Shown here piece by piece: positions 27,452 through 35,567 of a stretch of 64,000 nt of DNA. The DNA is from Hyphomicrobium sp. GTDB taxonomy: Bacteria; Pseudomonadota; Alphaproteobacteria; Rhizobiales; Hyphomicrobiaceae. The notes under the pieces were generated by a model. That model saw nothing but the letters and a program-made list of their open reading frames with translations. It was not told the DNA's origin and made no database searches. The stretch spans positions 1-64,000 of the forward strand of contig JASBSU010000013.1 in the NCBI GenBank assembly GCA_030148725.1. The letters run 5' to 3'. How positions within the stretch are numbered: position 1 is the stretch's first letter; the number at the start of each line of letters is the position of its first letter. Both the position numbers and the translations under genes were made by a program.

Positions 27452-27961
27452 ATGAGCACGCTGACCGAACAGCGTCCCTCTCTCGCAGAGAGGGCCGCAT
27501 CGAGCCCCGGCGATCTTCTGGAGCAGATCGCACGCGACTACGGCGTCAGCACGCTGGAGGTTGTCCGCAATCTTCCGGCCGAGCAGGCGACCGTTGTCTC
27601 GGGCGAAGCGTTCGCAGACGTCTTGCAGGACATCGCCACGTGGGGCGACATCCTGTTCCTGATCCACAACGCCGACATCGTGCTCGAATGCACCGGCAAG
27701 CTGCCGCTCGGCACATTCGGGCATGGCTACTACAACATCCACGGCGACAGCCCGATCGGAGGTCACATCAAGGCCGACAACTGCAAGGCCATCGCCTTCA
27801 TCGTGCGCGGACAGAAGCGTGTCGGCATGTCGGTGCAGTTCTTCAATGCCGCCGGTGAGGCCGCGTACAAGATCTTCGTGCGCCGCGACGACAACCGCGA
27901 ATTGCTCCCCGAGCAGGTGAAGCTGTTCGAGGCGCTGCGCGCCCGCTACACGGCGGCCTGA
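27452..27961 (+). CDS. hutX: Haem utilisation cytosolic carrier protein HutX
   Basis: A 169-residue protein of the HutX/HugX family, which binds haem in the cytoplasm and passes it to a degrading enzyme. The start at 27452 (MSTLTEQRPSLAER) is 13 bases after the monooxygenase stop, with GAGGA upstream. Family-like segments are GDILFLIHNADIVLECTGKL, GTFGHGYYNIHG and IGGHIKADNCKAIAFI, with candidate haem-ligand histidines in the latter two. It is likely co-transcribed with the receptor and monooxygenase. Confidence 0.87.
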   Translation: MSTLTEQRPSLAERAASSPGDLLEQIARDYGVSTLEVVRNLPAEQATVVSGEAFADVLQDIATWGDILFLIHNADIVLECTGKLPLGTFGHGYYNIHGDSPIGGHIKADNCKAIAFIVRGQKRVGMSVQFFNAAGEAAYKIFVRRDDNRELLPEQVKLFEALRARYTAA

Positions 27962-28012
27962 TCGCGCAGTTCTGCTTTCCACGGACCAGATCCTCAGCTA
28001 ATGGGCTGGCTC

Positions 28013-28420
28013 ATGAGCCAGCCCATTTTGCTTGTCGCTGCCGCGGCGATCGTCGATGTCGATAACCGCATTCTCCTCGCGCGCCGCCCGCCTGGGCGGT
28101 CGATGGCCGGCCTGTGGGAATTTCCGGGCGGCAAGGTAGAGCCCGGCGAGTCTCCGGAAACGGCCCTGCGCCGCGAGCTGCAGGAGGAGTTGGGCATCGA
28201 CGTCTGCCCGAGCTGCCTGCATCCGCTCACCTTCGCCAGCCACGCGTATGAAAAGTTCCACCTGCTGATGCCGCTGTTTCTTTGCCGGCAATGGGACGGC
28301 GTGGTGTCGGCGCGCGAAGGCCAGGAACTCGCCTGGGTGCTACCAAAGCGCCTCACGGATTTCCCGATGCCGCCTGCCGACGAGCCGCTGATCGCCCCGC
28401 TGCGCGATCTGCTCGGCTGA
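28013..28420 (+). CDS. mutT: (Deoxy)nucleoside triphosphate pyrophosphohydrolase, MutT type
   Basis: A Nudix hydrolase that cleans oxidised dGTP from the nucleotide pool. The Nudix box is complete, with GGKVEPGES followed by RELQEELGI (the GX5EX7REUXEEXGU pattern). Starts at 28001 and 28013 are both possible; MSQPILL at 28013 fits the family. The length of about 135 residues is typical. A tandem repeat region follows. Confidence 0.92.
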   Translation: MSQPILLVAAAAIVDVDNRILLARRPPGRSMAGLWEFPGGKVEPGESPETALRRELQEELGIDVCPSCLHPLTFASHAYEKFHLLMPLFLCRQWDGVVSAREGQELAWVLPKRLTDFPMPPADEPLIAPLRDLLG

Positions 28421-28460
28421 CCGCGCCCGATCGCCCAACCGTCACCGGCAACGCCCGTCT

Positions 28461-28550
28461 CCGGCAAGGGGCCAAAGGCCCCCGGCGCGAGCGCCGGCCA
28501 TCAACTGGCGCAACAGCAACCGCTTGCAACGCTTCTCTCAGCTCGCGTCA
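28461..28550. repeat. 90-bp direct repeat, copy 1
   Basis: This copy and the one at 28577-28666 are identical at 88 of 90 positions, with a 116-base period. Each contains two adjacent hairpins, GGGGCC-AAA-GGCCCC and CCGGCGC-GA-GCGCCGG, followed by about 50 bases of lower symmetry. It lies in the intergenic space between mutT and a convergent methyltransferase gene. I saw no further copy elsewhere in the window. Confidence 0.9.
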
Positions 28551-28576
28551 ACGGCGAACCATCTAGGCCGGCGAAG

Positions 28577-28666
28577 CCGGCAAGGGGCCAAAGGCCCCCG
28601 GCGCGAGCGCCGGTCATCAACTCGCGCAACAGCAACCGCTTGCAACGCTTCTCTCAGCTCGCGTCA
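28577..28666. repeat. 90-bp direct repeat, copy 2
   Basis: Second copy of the element at 28461-28550, differing at two positions (C to T after GCGCCGG, and G to C further on). It ends 16 bases before the methyltransferase stop codon, so both copies sit where two convergent transcripts meet. The paired hairpins could act as bidirectional terminators. Confidence 0.9.
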
Positions 28667-28681
28667 CCCAATAGAAAGAAA

Positions 28682-29584
28682 CTACTCTTCCAGCTTTCGT
28701 TCCTTCGCGCCCAGTGCATCCGCGAGCCGTGCCTGCGCTGATCCGGGCCGCAGCGGCTTTGGTTGGCTCTCGTCCGGTGCCCAGGCCGTGAGCGTGATGA
28801 TGTCGAACGTCGCCGGCACGCGCCTGTCGGCGGTCGCAAATCGTTCGGCGTAGATCTCCGCCGCGCGCAGAAGCAGCCGCCGTGTCACAGGCGTCCGTCG
28901 GCGCGCGACCAGCATGTTGCTGGCGCCCATCGCCTTCACCTCACGCATCACCGCAATGGGATCGGGATAGGTCACGGTTACGGTTTCGGAATCGACGACC
29001 GGCAGCGCAAAGCCGGCGCGCTGCAGAAGAGTCCCCATGTCGCGCACGTCGGCGAACGGAGCAACGCGCGGTGATGCACCCCCGCTCACCTCTGCCTCGG
29101 CCGCCAGCCAGGACTGGCGCAGCTCTTTCAGCGTTTCGCCGCCGAGCAATGCAGCCAGGAAAAGCCCATCCGGCCGCAGCGCGCGCCGGATTTGTATGAG
29201 AGTGCCGGGCAGATCGTTGACGAGCTGCAGCGACAGGCCCGACACGGCGAGATCGATCGATCCATCTGCGAAAGGCAGCGCTTCCTCATCGGCGAGAACG
29301 CGCGGGCCCGGCGCACCGCCAAGCAGCGCGATCGAGCTGTCGACATCGATGACGGTCGCAACGCCGGCAATGCCTGCGATGCGTCGCGACACGAGGCCGT
29401 TGTGCGCGCCGACGTTGACCGCCAGCGGAAACCGTCGCTGGACGATGGCAAGTCGGTCTGCGAGGTCCTCCGCAACGCGGGCGAGCAGAAAGTCATGGCC
29501 GCTGGCCGTGCCAGCCACGCGGTCCCGACGGCGCGCCAGGAGCGCCCGATCGAATATCTGTCTCTGTTCGAGCGGTGTCGGCAC
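28682..29584 (-). CDS. SAM-dependent methyltransferase (NDUFAF5-like)
   Basis: A 300-residue class I methyltransferase related to NDUFAF5, the complex I assembly factor, and more distantly to BioC. The N-terminus has the family start PTPLEQRQIFDRALLARRRDR. The SAM-binding region runs from AVNVGAHNGLVSRRI (about residue 55) through VIDVD and LPFADGSIDLAVSGLSLQLV. Mitochondrial NDUFAF5 hydroxylates an arginine of NDUFS7; the bacterial role is inferred. It is divergent from comF. Confidence 0.8.
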   Translation of the reverse strand: MPTPLEQRQIFDRALLARRRDRVAGTASGHDFLLARVAEDLADRLAIVQRRFPLAVNVGAHNGLVSRRIAGIAGVATVIDVDSSIALLGGAPGPRVLADEEALPFADGSIDLAVSGLSLQLVNDLPGTLIQIRRALRPDGLFLAALLGGETLKELRQSWLAAEAEVSGGASPRVAPFADVRDMGTLLQRAGFALPVVDSETVTVTYPDPIAVMREVKAMGASNMLVARRRTPVTRRLLLRAAEIYAERFATADRRVPATFDIITLTAWAPDESQPKPLRPGSAQARLADALGAKERKLEE

Positions 29585-29675
29585 GTCGTGACTTTCACAA
29601 TGGTGACGGCTCGCGGCCTGGGACTTTGCCGGCTAACATGCGAGGCCAGAGCCGTCTTGGCCAGCCGTGGTGACG

Positions 29676-30443
29676 ATGCCGCCTTGGAGTGCAGGTTCGC
29701 AAGTCTTGGTCCGCGCCGTCTCGGCCGTGGCAGACATCGTCATTCCGCCCGTGTGCCTCGCCTGTCAGGCGCCCTTATCATCCCATGACGCCATCTGCGC
29801 CAGCTGCTGGTCGAAGATCGACTTCATCCGCCCGCCCCTCTGTGATCGGCTCGGCATTCCGCTGGCCTTCGATGTCGGCGGCACCATGATCTCCGCCGCC
29901 GCCGAAGCCGATCCGCCCGACTATGACCGCGCGCGTGCCGTCGCCCGGTTCGACACCGTGATGCGCGAACTCGTCCATGGCCTCAAGTTCCGCGACCGGC
30001 ACGACGTGAGGCGCCTCTTCGGCCGCTGGCTCGCCGAAGCCGGATCCACGCTTCTTTTCGATAGCGACCTGATCGCGCCCGTTCCGCTGACCCGCAGCCG
30101 GCTGCTGTCCCGCCGCTTCAATCAGTCGGCCATCCTCGCCCGGGAGGTCTCGCGCCTGACCGGCGTCCGATACGAACCGCAAGCGCTCAGCCGCACCCGC
30201 CGCACGCCGCCCCAGGTCGGCCTGACGCGCCAGCAGCGCCGGGAAAACGTCTCCGGCGCTTTTGCCGTGCCCGATCATCGCCGGGACGTTGTATCCGGAG
30301 CGAAGCTGGTGCTGGTGGACGACGTCATAACGACGGGAGCGACCGTCGGAGCGTGCGCGCGGGCGCTCAAGAAGGCTGGCGCCGCCCGGGTCGACGTTCT
30401 GTCGCTGGCCTTGGTTACCGACCCTGCCTTCCTATCGCCGTGA
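29676..30443 (+). CDS. comF: ComF family protein (phosphoribosyltransferase-like)
   Basis: A protein of about 255 residues combining an N-terminal Cys4 zinc motif (CLACQAPL, then CASCW) with a C-terminal phosphoribosyltransferase domain. Its PRPP loop is LVLVDDVITTGAT. The GTG at 29667 and ATG at 29676 are alternative starts. ComF proteins are linked to DNA uptake and repair at stalled forks in several bacteria. It lies divergent to the methyltransferase and ahead of grxC, a conserved alphaproteobacterial order. Confidence 0.88.
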   Translation: MPPWSAGSQVLVRAVSAVADIVIPPVCLACQAPLSSHDAICASCWSKIDFIRPPLCDRLGIPLAFDVGGTMISAAAEADPPDYDRARAVARFDTVMRELVHGLKFRDRHDVRRLFGRWLAEAGSTLLFDSDLIAPVPLTRSRLLSRRFNQSAILAREVSRLTGVRYEPQALSRTRRTPPQVGLTRQQRRENVSGAFAVPDHRRDVVSGAKLVLVDDVITTGATVGACARALKKAGAARVDVLSLALVTDPAFLSP

Positions 30444-30571
30444 AGCGCTCGGTGAATATGGGGCAGGTGAGTCGCGCCGGAGTTTGCGTGACGGATCAAA
30501 ACCATTAGATTGGCGAATGCGCTGACGCTGGCTTCGCCGGCTGTCGCGGGAAAGGGGATGCCTTGGATTCC

Positions 30572-30826
30572 ATGCCTAAAATCACCGTCTACACCACGCG
30601 ATACTGCCCCTACTGCCACATGGCCAAAGAGCTGTTGCGCCGGAAGGGCATCACGGCCTTCGAGGAGATCGACGTCAGCCAGCGCGAGCTGCGCGCCGAG
30701 ATGTGCGCCAAGGCCGGTGGTCGGCATACCGTTCCGCAGATTTGGATCGGCGACCGGCACGTCGGAGGATGCGACGACCTCTACGAGCTGGATCGCGAAG
30801 GAAAGCTGGACGTCCTCCTCGCCTGA
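30572..30826 (+). CDS. grxC: Glutaredoxin 3
   Basis: An 84-residue dithiol glutaredoxin that reduces disulfides and glutathione adducts in the cytoplasm. The active site is C12-P-Y-C15. The cis-Pro segment is TVPQIWIG and the glutathione-binding tail is GGCDDLYELDREGKLD. The ATG at 30572 (MPKITVYTT) is preferred over a TTG 9 bases earlier. The gene probably forms a unit with the downstream amidase and DUF1178 genes. Confidence 0.95.
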   Translation: MPKITVYTTRYCPYCHMAKELLRRKGITAFEEIDVSQRELRAEMCAKAGGRHTVPQIWIGDRHVGGCDDLYELDREGKLDVLLA

Positions 30827-30874
30827 GGGCGTGCAGTATTGCCGCTCGTGACGGCCAACAGAAAGCAGCCCGAC

Positions 30875-31744
30875 ATGCCGGACGCCACCAAGGCATTCCG
30901 CGTCGGTCTCGTGCAGATGTGCGCGGGACGCGACGTCGCCAAGAACATCGCCGCTGCGGTCGCGCTGATCCGCGAGGCGGCGGCCGGCGGCGCGCAATAC
31001 GTCCAGACCCCGGAAATGACCAACATCATGGAGCTGGAGCGCGACCGGCTCTTGGCCGTGCTGCGCCCGGAGGCGGACGATCCGGGCGTGACGCAGCTTC
31101 GCTTTCTCGCCCGCGAACTCGGTATCTGGCTGCACATCGGCTCGCTCGCCCTGCTGGGCGATACGCAAAAGCCGGTGAACCGTTCACTTCTTATCTCTCC
31201 GGCGGGCGCCATCGTCGCCCGCTACGACAAGATCCACATGTTCGACGTCGATCTCGGCGGCGGCGAGACCTATCGGGAAAGCGCCAACTATCAGGCCGGC
31301 CGCGAAGCCGTGATCGCAACGCTGCCCTGGGGGCAGCTCGGCATGACGATCTGCTATGACCTGCGCTTCCCGCATCTGCACCGCGCACTCGCCAAAGGCG
31401 GCGCCAGCTTCATCGCCGTGCCCGCCGCCTTCACCAAGCCCACCGGCATCGCCCACTGGCATACACTTTTGCGGGCGCGTGCCATCGAATGCCAGTGCTA
31501 CGTGTTCGCGGCTGCGCAGGGCGGCAAGCATGAGAACGGCCGTGAGACGTTCGGTCATAGCCTCGTAATCTCACCGTGGGGCGAGGTGATCGCAGAGGCC
31601 GGCGTTCAGCCCTCAGTCACGTTTGCCGATGTTGAATTGCAACGGTTGGATGACGTTCGTCGGCAGGTTCCCTCTCTGCGGCATGACCGCCCCTTCGACG
31701 TGGTATATGCCGGCGATACGCTGCCAAACGAGGTTGCGTCGTGA
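30875..31744 (+). CDS. Carbon-nitrogen hydrolase, Nit1-type (deaminated glutathione amidase-like)
   Basis: A cytosolic nitrilase-superfamily amidase of 289 residues from ATG 30875; a TTG at 30839 is open but not family-like. The catalytic triad is E47 (TPEMTN), K119 (YDKIHMFD) and C160 (ICYDLRFP). Sequences such as IHMFDVDLGGG and ESANYQAG match the Nit1/YafV-NitA subgroup that hydrolyses deaminated glutathione, a metabolite-repair role. It follows glutaredoxin and overlaps the DUF1178 start by 4 bases. Confidence 0.88.
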   Translation: MPDATKAFRVGLVQMCAGRDVAKNIAAAVALIREAAAGGAQYVQTPEMTNIMELERDRLLAVLRPEADDPGVTQLRFLARELGIWLHIGSLALLGDTQKPVNRSLLISPAGAIVARYDKIHMFDVDLGGGETYRESANYQAGREAVIATLPWGQLGMTICYDLRFPHLHRALAKGGASFIAVPAAFTKPTGIAHWHTLLRARAIECQCYVFAAAQGGKHENGRETFGHSLVISPWGEVIAEAGVQPSVTFADVELQRLDDVRRQVPSLRHDRPFDVVYAGDTLPNEVAS

Positions 31745-32151
31745 TCAAGTATCGCTTGCAATGTTCTCAAGGGCACGAGTTCGAGGCTTGGTTCGCCTCG
31801 AGCGGATCGTATGACGCCCAGGCGTCTGCGGGGCAGATCGTCTGCCCCGAATGCGACAGCCGCGAAGTCGGCAAGTCGATCATGGCGCCGAACGTCGCGC
31901 TCAAATCCCACGCCCGCGAGGACGACGCTCCGGCCCGATACCGCAATCTGGTCCGCGAGGTCGCAAGAGCCTTGGCGGCCGGCTCCGAAGATGTCGGCAA
32001 CCGCTTCCCCGAGGAAGCCCGCAAGATCCACTATCGTGAGGTCGAGCAGCGGGCCATTCGCGGGACCGCTTCGCCTGACGAGGCGCGCGAGTTGGTCGAG
32101 GAGGGCGTGGAGATCATGGCGCTTCCCCGGCTACCCGAGGACACCAACTAG
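31741..32151 (+). CDS. DUF1178 family protein
   Basis: A 136-residue protein of unknown function with GTG start overlapping the amidase TGA (GTGA). The N-terminus MIKYRLQCSQGHEFEAWFAS and the CPEC motif near residue 36 suggest a small zinc ribbon together with C9 (CSQGH). The C-terminal half is helical (YRNLVREVARALAAGSEDVG, NRFPEEARKIHY). Its coupling to the amidase is conserved in alphaproteobacteria. Confidence 0.88.
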   Translation: MIKYRLQCSQGHEFEAWFASSGSYDAQASAGQIVCPECDSREVGKSIMAPNVALKSHAREDDAPARYRNLVREVARALAAGSEDVGNRFPEEARKIHYREVEQRAIRGTASPDEARELVEEGVEIMALPRLPEDTN

Positions 32152-32234
32152 CTCACCGGTCACCAACGAAGAAACCTGGCCCCATCAAAGGGCTACTGAG
32201 CGTCGCGGCACTGAGTGGCGACGTCGCGGCGCGC

Positions 32235-32489
32235 TCATTCCTGCGCCAGCACAACCACGGTGTAGAGAACCGCTGACTTGACGTCCTCGGTCCGGAACTT
32301 GGGTTCGCTGTTGCCCGGCGATACCCACGCATAGCCCTTGCTGTCGTGAATCCAGATGCCATGCACGTGGCCGGCGCGGTCGACGATGATCCCGTCATCC
32401 TGATCATAGGAAAGGGAGAACCCTTTCAGCCTCAGGGTGTCGTTCGCCTCGAGCAACTTGAATAGTTCGCGGTTGATCACCTTGTTCAT
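32235..32489 (-). CDS. Hypothetical protein, 84 residues
   Basis: Start 32489 (MNKVINRELFKLLEANDTLR) has GGGGGAG just upstream on this strand, while the longer frame to 32597 lacks support. The protein is soluble and mixed alpha/beta (GFSLSYDQDDGIIVDRAGHV, GIWIHDSKGYAWVSPG). I do not recognise it. It is convergent with the DUF1178 gene and divergent from the alkaline phosphatase gene. Confidence 0.6.
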   Translation of the reverse strand: MNKVINRELFKLLEANDTLRLKGFSLSYDQDDGIIVDRAGHVHGIWIHDSKGYAWVSPGNSEPKFRTEDVKSAVLYTVVVLAQE

Positions 32490-32714
32490 CGCTCCCCCTT
32501 CTCCTTGCGCATTCCCCGCGTCTGTTAAACACGGATCGACCCGCTTCCCCGGCGGGTTGATGCTCAGGAGTTGAGGCGAAAACAAATAGAATATCAACGA
32601 TCGGCGCTTCTATTCGTTACGAAAACAATAACGCGCCCGAGTAACGCGGCGTCCATTTGAGAACAGCGGGTAGTATTACATTAGCTATACTGGCGCTCGC
32701 CCGTCGGTCTTTCT

Positions 32715-32743
32715 CAGTCGTCGCGGTGTCACACGAGCGTCAT
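32715..32743 (+). promoter_or_regulatory. Candidate PHO box upstream of alkaline phosphatase
   Basis: Three heptamers with 4-base spacing, CAGTCGT (32715), GTGTCAC (32726) and GCGTCAT (32737), each match the PHO-box heptamer CTGTCAT at 5 of 7 positions and keep the 11-base period. They end 46 bases before the alkaline phosphatase ATG on the same strand. PhoB control is inference. Confidence 0.4.
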
Positions 32744-32789
32744 CCGCCCTCCGTAAGCCCTGATGCTTCGATGAATGAGGGGGCTGTTT

Positions 32790-34658
32790 ATGCAGTCGAT
32801 CCTGCGCGCCGCCTGCGCGCTGTCTATGCTGGCAGGCACCGCTGCCGCACAAACCATCTACCCGCTCGACCGTGCCGAGATGGCGGTGGGCGCCAGGTTC
32901 GACCTGAAGGTCGAATTCCCCGGAAACACCCCACCCGCCGACCTCAAGGTCACGATAAATGGCGAAGACGCCGGCAAGGTGTTCGGCCGAGCGCCCTACA
33001 TCGATACCGACGAGGACGGCCTCGGCCACACGGCCTATTGGATCCGCGGCGTCGAGCTGCCGAAGGCTGGACGTTTCGCCGTCGTCGCAACCGACGGCCA
33101 GCGCAGCGCCAAGGTCGAGTGGGAGGCGTTCGCGACGCCGCAGGGGCGCATCGCGCGCAACGTGATCCTGCTCATCGGCGATGGCATGTCGATCGCGCAT
33201 CGCACGGCAGCCCGCATGCTGTCCAAGGGCATCCGCGAGGGCCGCTACGGCGGCGAGCTTGCGATGGACGACATGCCCCACATGGCGCTCGTCTCCACAT
33301 CGGGGACGGACTCGATTGTCACCGACAGTGCCAACGCCATGTCCGCCTACACCACCGGACACAAATCCTGCGTCAACGCGCTCGGCGTCTATTGCGCGCG
33401 CAACCGCTCCACACTGGGCCATCCGAACGTTGAGACGATTGCCGAGCTGGCCAAACGCAAGCTTGGCCTCGCGGTCGGTGTCGTGACGGACGCCGAGATC
33501 GAGGACGCGACGCCCGCCGGGATGGTCGCGCACACGCGCCGCCGCAGCGACTACGACGACATCGTCCGCATGTTCTACTGGCTGCAGCCCGACGTCATGC
33601 TGGGCGGCGGCAGCCTCAATTTTCGCCCCTCGGGTGATGGACGCGGCAAGCGCAAGGACGGCCTGGACTACATAGAGAAATTCCAGAAGGCGGGTTATCG
33701 CTTCGTCGACACCGCGACCGGTCTGGCGAGTGCCGCGGGCGAGGACGGAACACGCAAGCTGCTCGGCTTGTTCAACGAGAAAAATATCGACGGGTCTCTC
33801 GACCGCAAATTTCTCAAGAAGGGCACGGTTGCGAAGTTCCCCGATCAGCCAGACCTGACCGACATGACGCGCGCCGCGCTCGAAGTCCTGTCGCGCTCGG
33901 AGAAGGGCTTCCTGCTGATGGTCGAAGCTGGCCGCATCGACAAGTACAGCCACTCGCTCGATTGGGAACGTGCTGTCTACGACACGATCATGTTCGACAA
34001 CACCGTAGCAATCGCCAAGGCCTTCGCGGAGAAGAGTGGCGACACGCTCGTCATCGTCGTGCCCGATCACGGGCACCCCGTTTCCATTATCGGCACGTAC
34101 GACGACGCAAAGGGTGAACAGTTGCGCGACCGGCTGCAGACCTATGCCGACGCCGGCTTCCCGAACTACCCGGCGGCCGATCGTGACGGATTTCCTGAGA
34201 AGGTCGATGTTTCGCGGCGCCTTGCGCTGGTCTTCGCCGCCTACCCCGATTACTGCGACCCCGGCCGTCCATATATGGAAGGCGAGAACGAGCCGACCAT
34301 CGCGGCACCCGCTGCCGTTCAGCCCGCGCCTCAGACATCGCCGGATGCTCCCCAGCCGGCTGCGACGACATCCACCGGCGCCACGCTGGCCCCGCAACAA
34401 GGCGCCTCATCGGCGCGAGATGCTGCAAAGCCGGCTGGCGAAGAGGAAAAGCCGCGAGCGCTGGCCAACGAGGTTTATTGCAAGTCCGGCGCCGCCAGGA
34501 AAATCGGAAATCTGCCGTTCACCGCCCGCAGCGGCGTGCATGCCGCAGATGACGTGGTTCTCACAGCAATGGGGCCCGGTGCCGAAGTCCTTCGCGGACG
34601 TGTCGACAACACGTTCGTATTCCGCGCTATGGCGCGGGCGCTCGGCTTGGGCCAGTGA
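32790..34658 (+). CDS. Periplasmic alkaline phosphatase (PhoA family)
   Basis: A 622-residue exported phosphomonoesterase of the PF00245 family. ATG 32790 has GAGGGGG about 5 bases upstream and begins a clean signal peptide (ILRAACALSMLAGTAAA); ATG 32775 is less likely. Active-site residues visible are D130 (LLIGDGMS), nucleophile S180 (VTDSANAMSAYTTG), the metal-binding EAGRIDKYSHS and PDHGH segments, and a C-terminal HAADDVVLTAMGPGAE in place of the usual HTGEDV region. Residues about 505-560 are a Pro/Ala/Thr/Gln-rich insertion. A beta-sandwich-like N-terminal domain (to about 120) precedes the catalytic domain. Confidence 0.88.
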   Translation: MQSILRAACALSMLAGTAAAQTIYPLDRAEMAVGARFDLKVEFPGNTPPADLKVTINGEDAGKVFGRAPYIDTDEDGLGHTAYWIRGVELPKAGRFAVVATDGQRSAKVEWEAFATPQGRIARNVILLIGDGMSIAHRTAARMLSKGIREGRYGGELAMDDMPHMALVSTSGTDSIVTDSANAMSAYTTGHKSCVNALGVYCARNRSTLGHPNVETIAELAKRKLGLAVGVVTDAEIEDATPAGMVAHTRRRSDYDDIVRMFYWLQPDVMLGGGSLNFRPSGDGRGKRKDGLDYIEKFQKAGYRFVDTATGLASAAGEDGTRKLLGLFNEKNIDGSLDRKFLKKGTVAKFPDQPDLTDMTRAALEVLSRSEKGFLLMVEAGRIDKYSHSLDWERAVYDTIMFDNTVAIAKAFAEKSGDTLVIVVPDHGHPVSIIGTYDDAKGEQLRDRLQTYADAGFPNYPAADRDGFPEKVDVSRRLALVFAAYPDYCDPGRPYMEGENEPTIAAPAAVQPAPQTSPDAPQPAATTSTGATLAPQQGASSARDAAKPAGEEEKPRALANEVYCKSGAARKIGNLPFTARSGVHAADDVVLTAMGPGAEVLRGRVDNTFVFRAMARALGLGQ

Positions 34659-34667
34659 GCTGAACCC

Positions 34668-35390
34668 TCAGTTCATTTCCGCCAGATAGTAGTTCTGACG
34701 CAGGTTGCAGCTTGCGAGCCGCCATTCGATCGGCCGGCCGTCGATCGTGCGCACGACACGGTCGAGTAAAAGGACCGGCGTGTTCTCCTCGACGCCGAGA
34801 AGCTTTGCGACGTCCCCCTTCGCGGCTGCGACGCCGACTTTCTCCTCCGCCCGGCCAAGCAGAACACCATAGTGGCGCGCCAGCACGACGATGCTCGGCG
34901 AGTCGTCCGTTTCCCGCTCCAGCCCGGGAAACAGCGCCTGCGGCACGATCGATTCCTCGACCATGAGCGGCACGCCGTGGTGCGCCCGAAGCCGATGAAT
35001 GCGGAAGATGGGCTCGCCGTTACGGAGTTCGAGGTGCTGCGCTTCGGTCTGGTTCGCTGCCGCCGCCACGATCGTGCAGTTTACGAGGTCGCCGCCGATC
35101 CGGACCGCCCCCGGATCGCGAATGTTGCTGAAGCGGACGGCGTGCTCTGTTGAGGTCTGGTCGATCACGAAAGTGCCGCGCCCTTGGCGCCGCGAGATCA
35201 GCCGCTCATGCTCCATCTCGTCGAGCGCCTTGCGGACGGTGCCAACGCTGATGCCGAGTTCTCTTGAGAGCTCGATCTCGTTGGGTATGGCCGCCCCCGG
35301 CTTCCAGTCACCAGCGGCGATGCGCTGGATCAACATGTCTTTGACTTGCAGGTAAAGTGGTCGAGTTGAAAATTTTCCCACCGCTGTCAT
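34668..35390 (-). CDS. GntR family transcriptional regulator (HutC/UTRA type)
   Basis: A 240-residue DNA-binding regulator. The winged helix occupies residues about 10-75 (PLYLQVKDMLIQRIAAGDWK, then IPNEIELSRELGISVGTVRK, RRQGRGTFV). The UTRA effector domain follows (about 95-235; HRLRAHHGVPLMVEESIVP, VLLLDRVVRTIDGRPIEW). The ligand is unknown. It converges with the alkaline phosphatase gene and is divergent from the biotin operon across 470 bases. A palindrome at 35453-35469 is a possible operator. This is not the FCD-type BioR known to control biotin genes. Confidence 0.88.
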   Translation of the reverse strand: MTAVGKFSTRPLYLQVKDMLIQRIAAGDWKPGAAIPNEIELSRELGISVGTVRKALDEMEHERLISRRQGRGTFVIDQTSTEHAVRFSNIRDPGAVRIGGDLVNCTIVAAAANQTEAQHLELRNGEPIFRIHRLRAHHGVPLMVEESIVPQALFPGLERETDDSPSIVVLARHYGVLLGRAEEKVGVAAAKGDVAKLLGVEENTPVLLLDRVVRTIDGRPIEWRLASCNLRQNYYLAEMN

Positions 35391-35452
35391 CGAGGCCCTC
35401 GATTATTGGAGGCTTCGCGGCCTTGGTCCTCGGCACCTGCCGAGGTGCGAAA

Positions 35453-35469
35453 CCTATGCACTACATAGG
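35453..35469. promoter_or_regulatory. Palindrome, possible GntR operator
   Basis: CCTATG-CACTA-CATAGG, 63 bases upstream of the gntR start codon. The 6-bp arms with a short spacer suit a dimeric winged-helix regulator, so autoregulation is plausible. No experimental support. Confidence 0.35.
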
Positions 35470-35545
35470 ATGCATGCTTTTAATCCCGGCAATCGATCGT
35501 TAGACTTTAGAAGAGTATAATATTCGTATTCACTATAGCACGGCG

Positions 35546-35567
35546 TGCTCACGTTTGAGCAGTTTTT
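35546..35567 (+). terminator. Small terminator-like hairpin
   Basis: TGCTCA-CGTT-TGAGCA followed by GTTTTT on the plus strand. The stem is only 6 bp. No plus-strand gene lies upstream, so it may terminate stray transcription or a short leader RNA. Confidence 0.35.

Noticed and set aside
28461-28666. CRISPR array
   Set aside because: Only two copies of a 90-base unit with a 26-base interval; repeat and spacer sizes do not fit a CRISPR and no cas gene is near.
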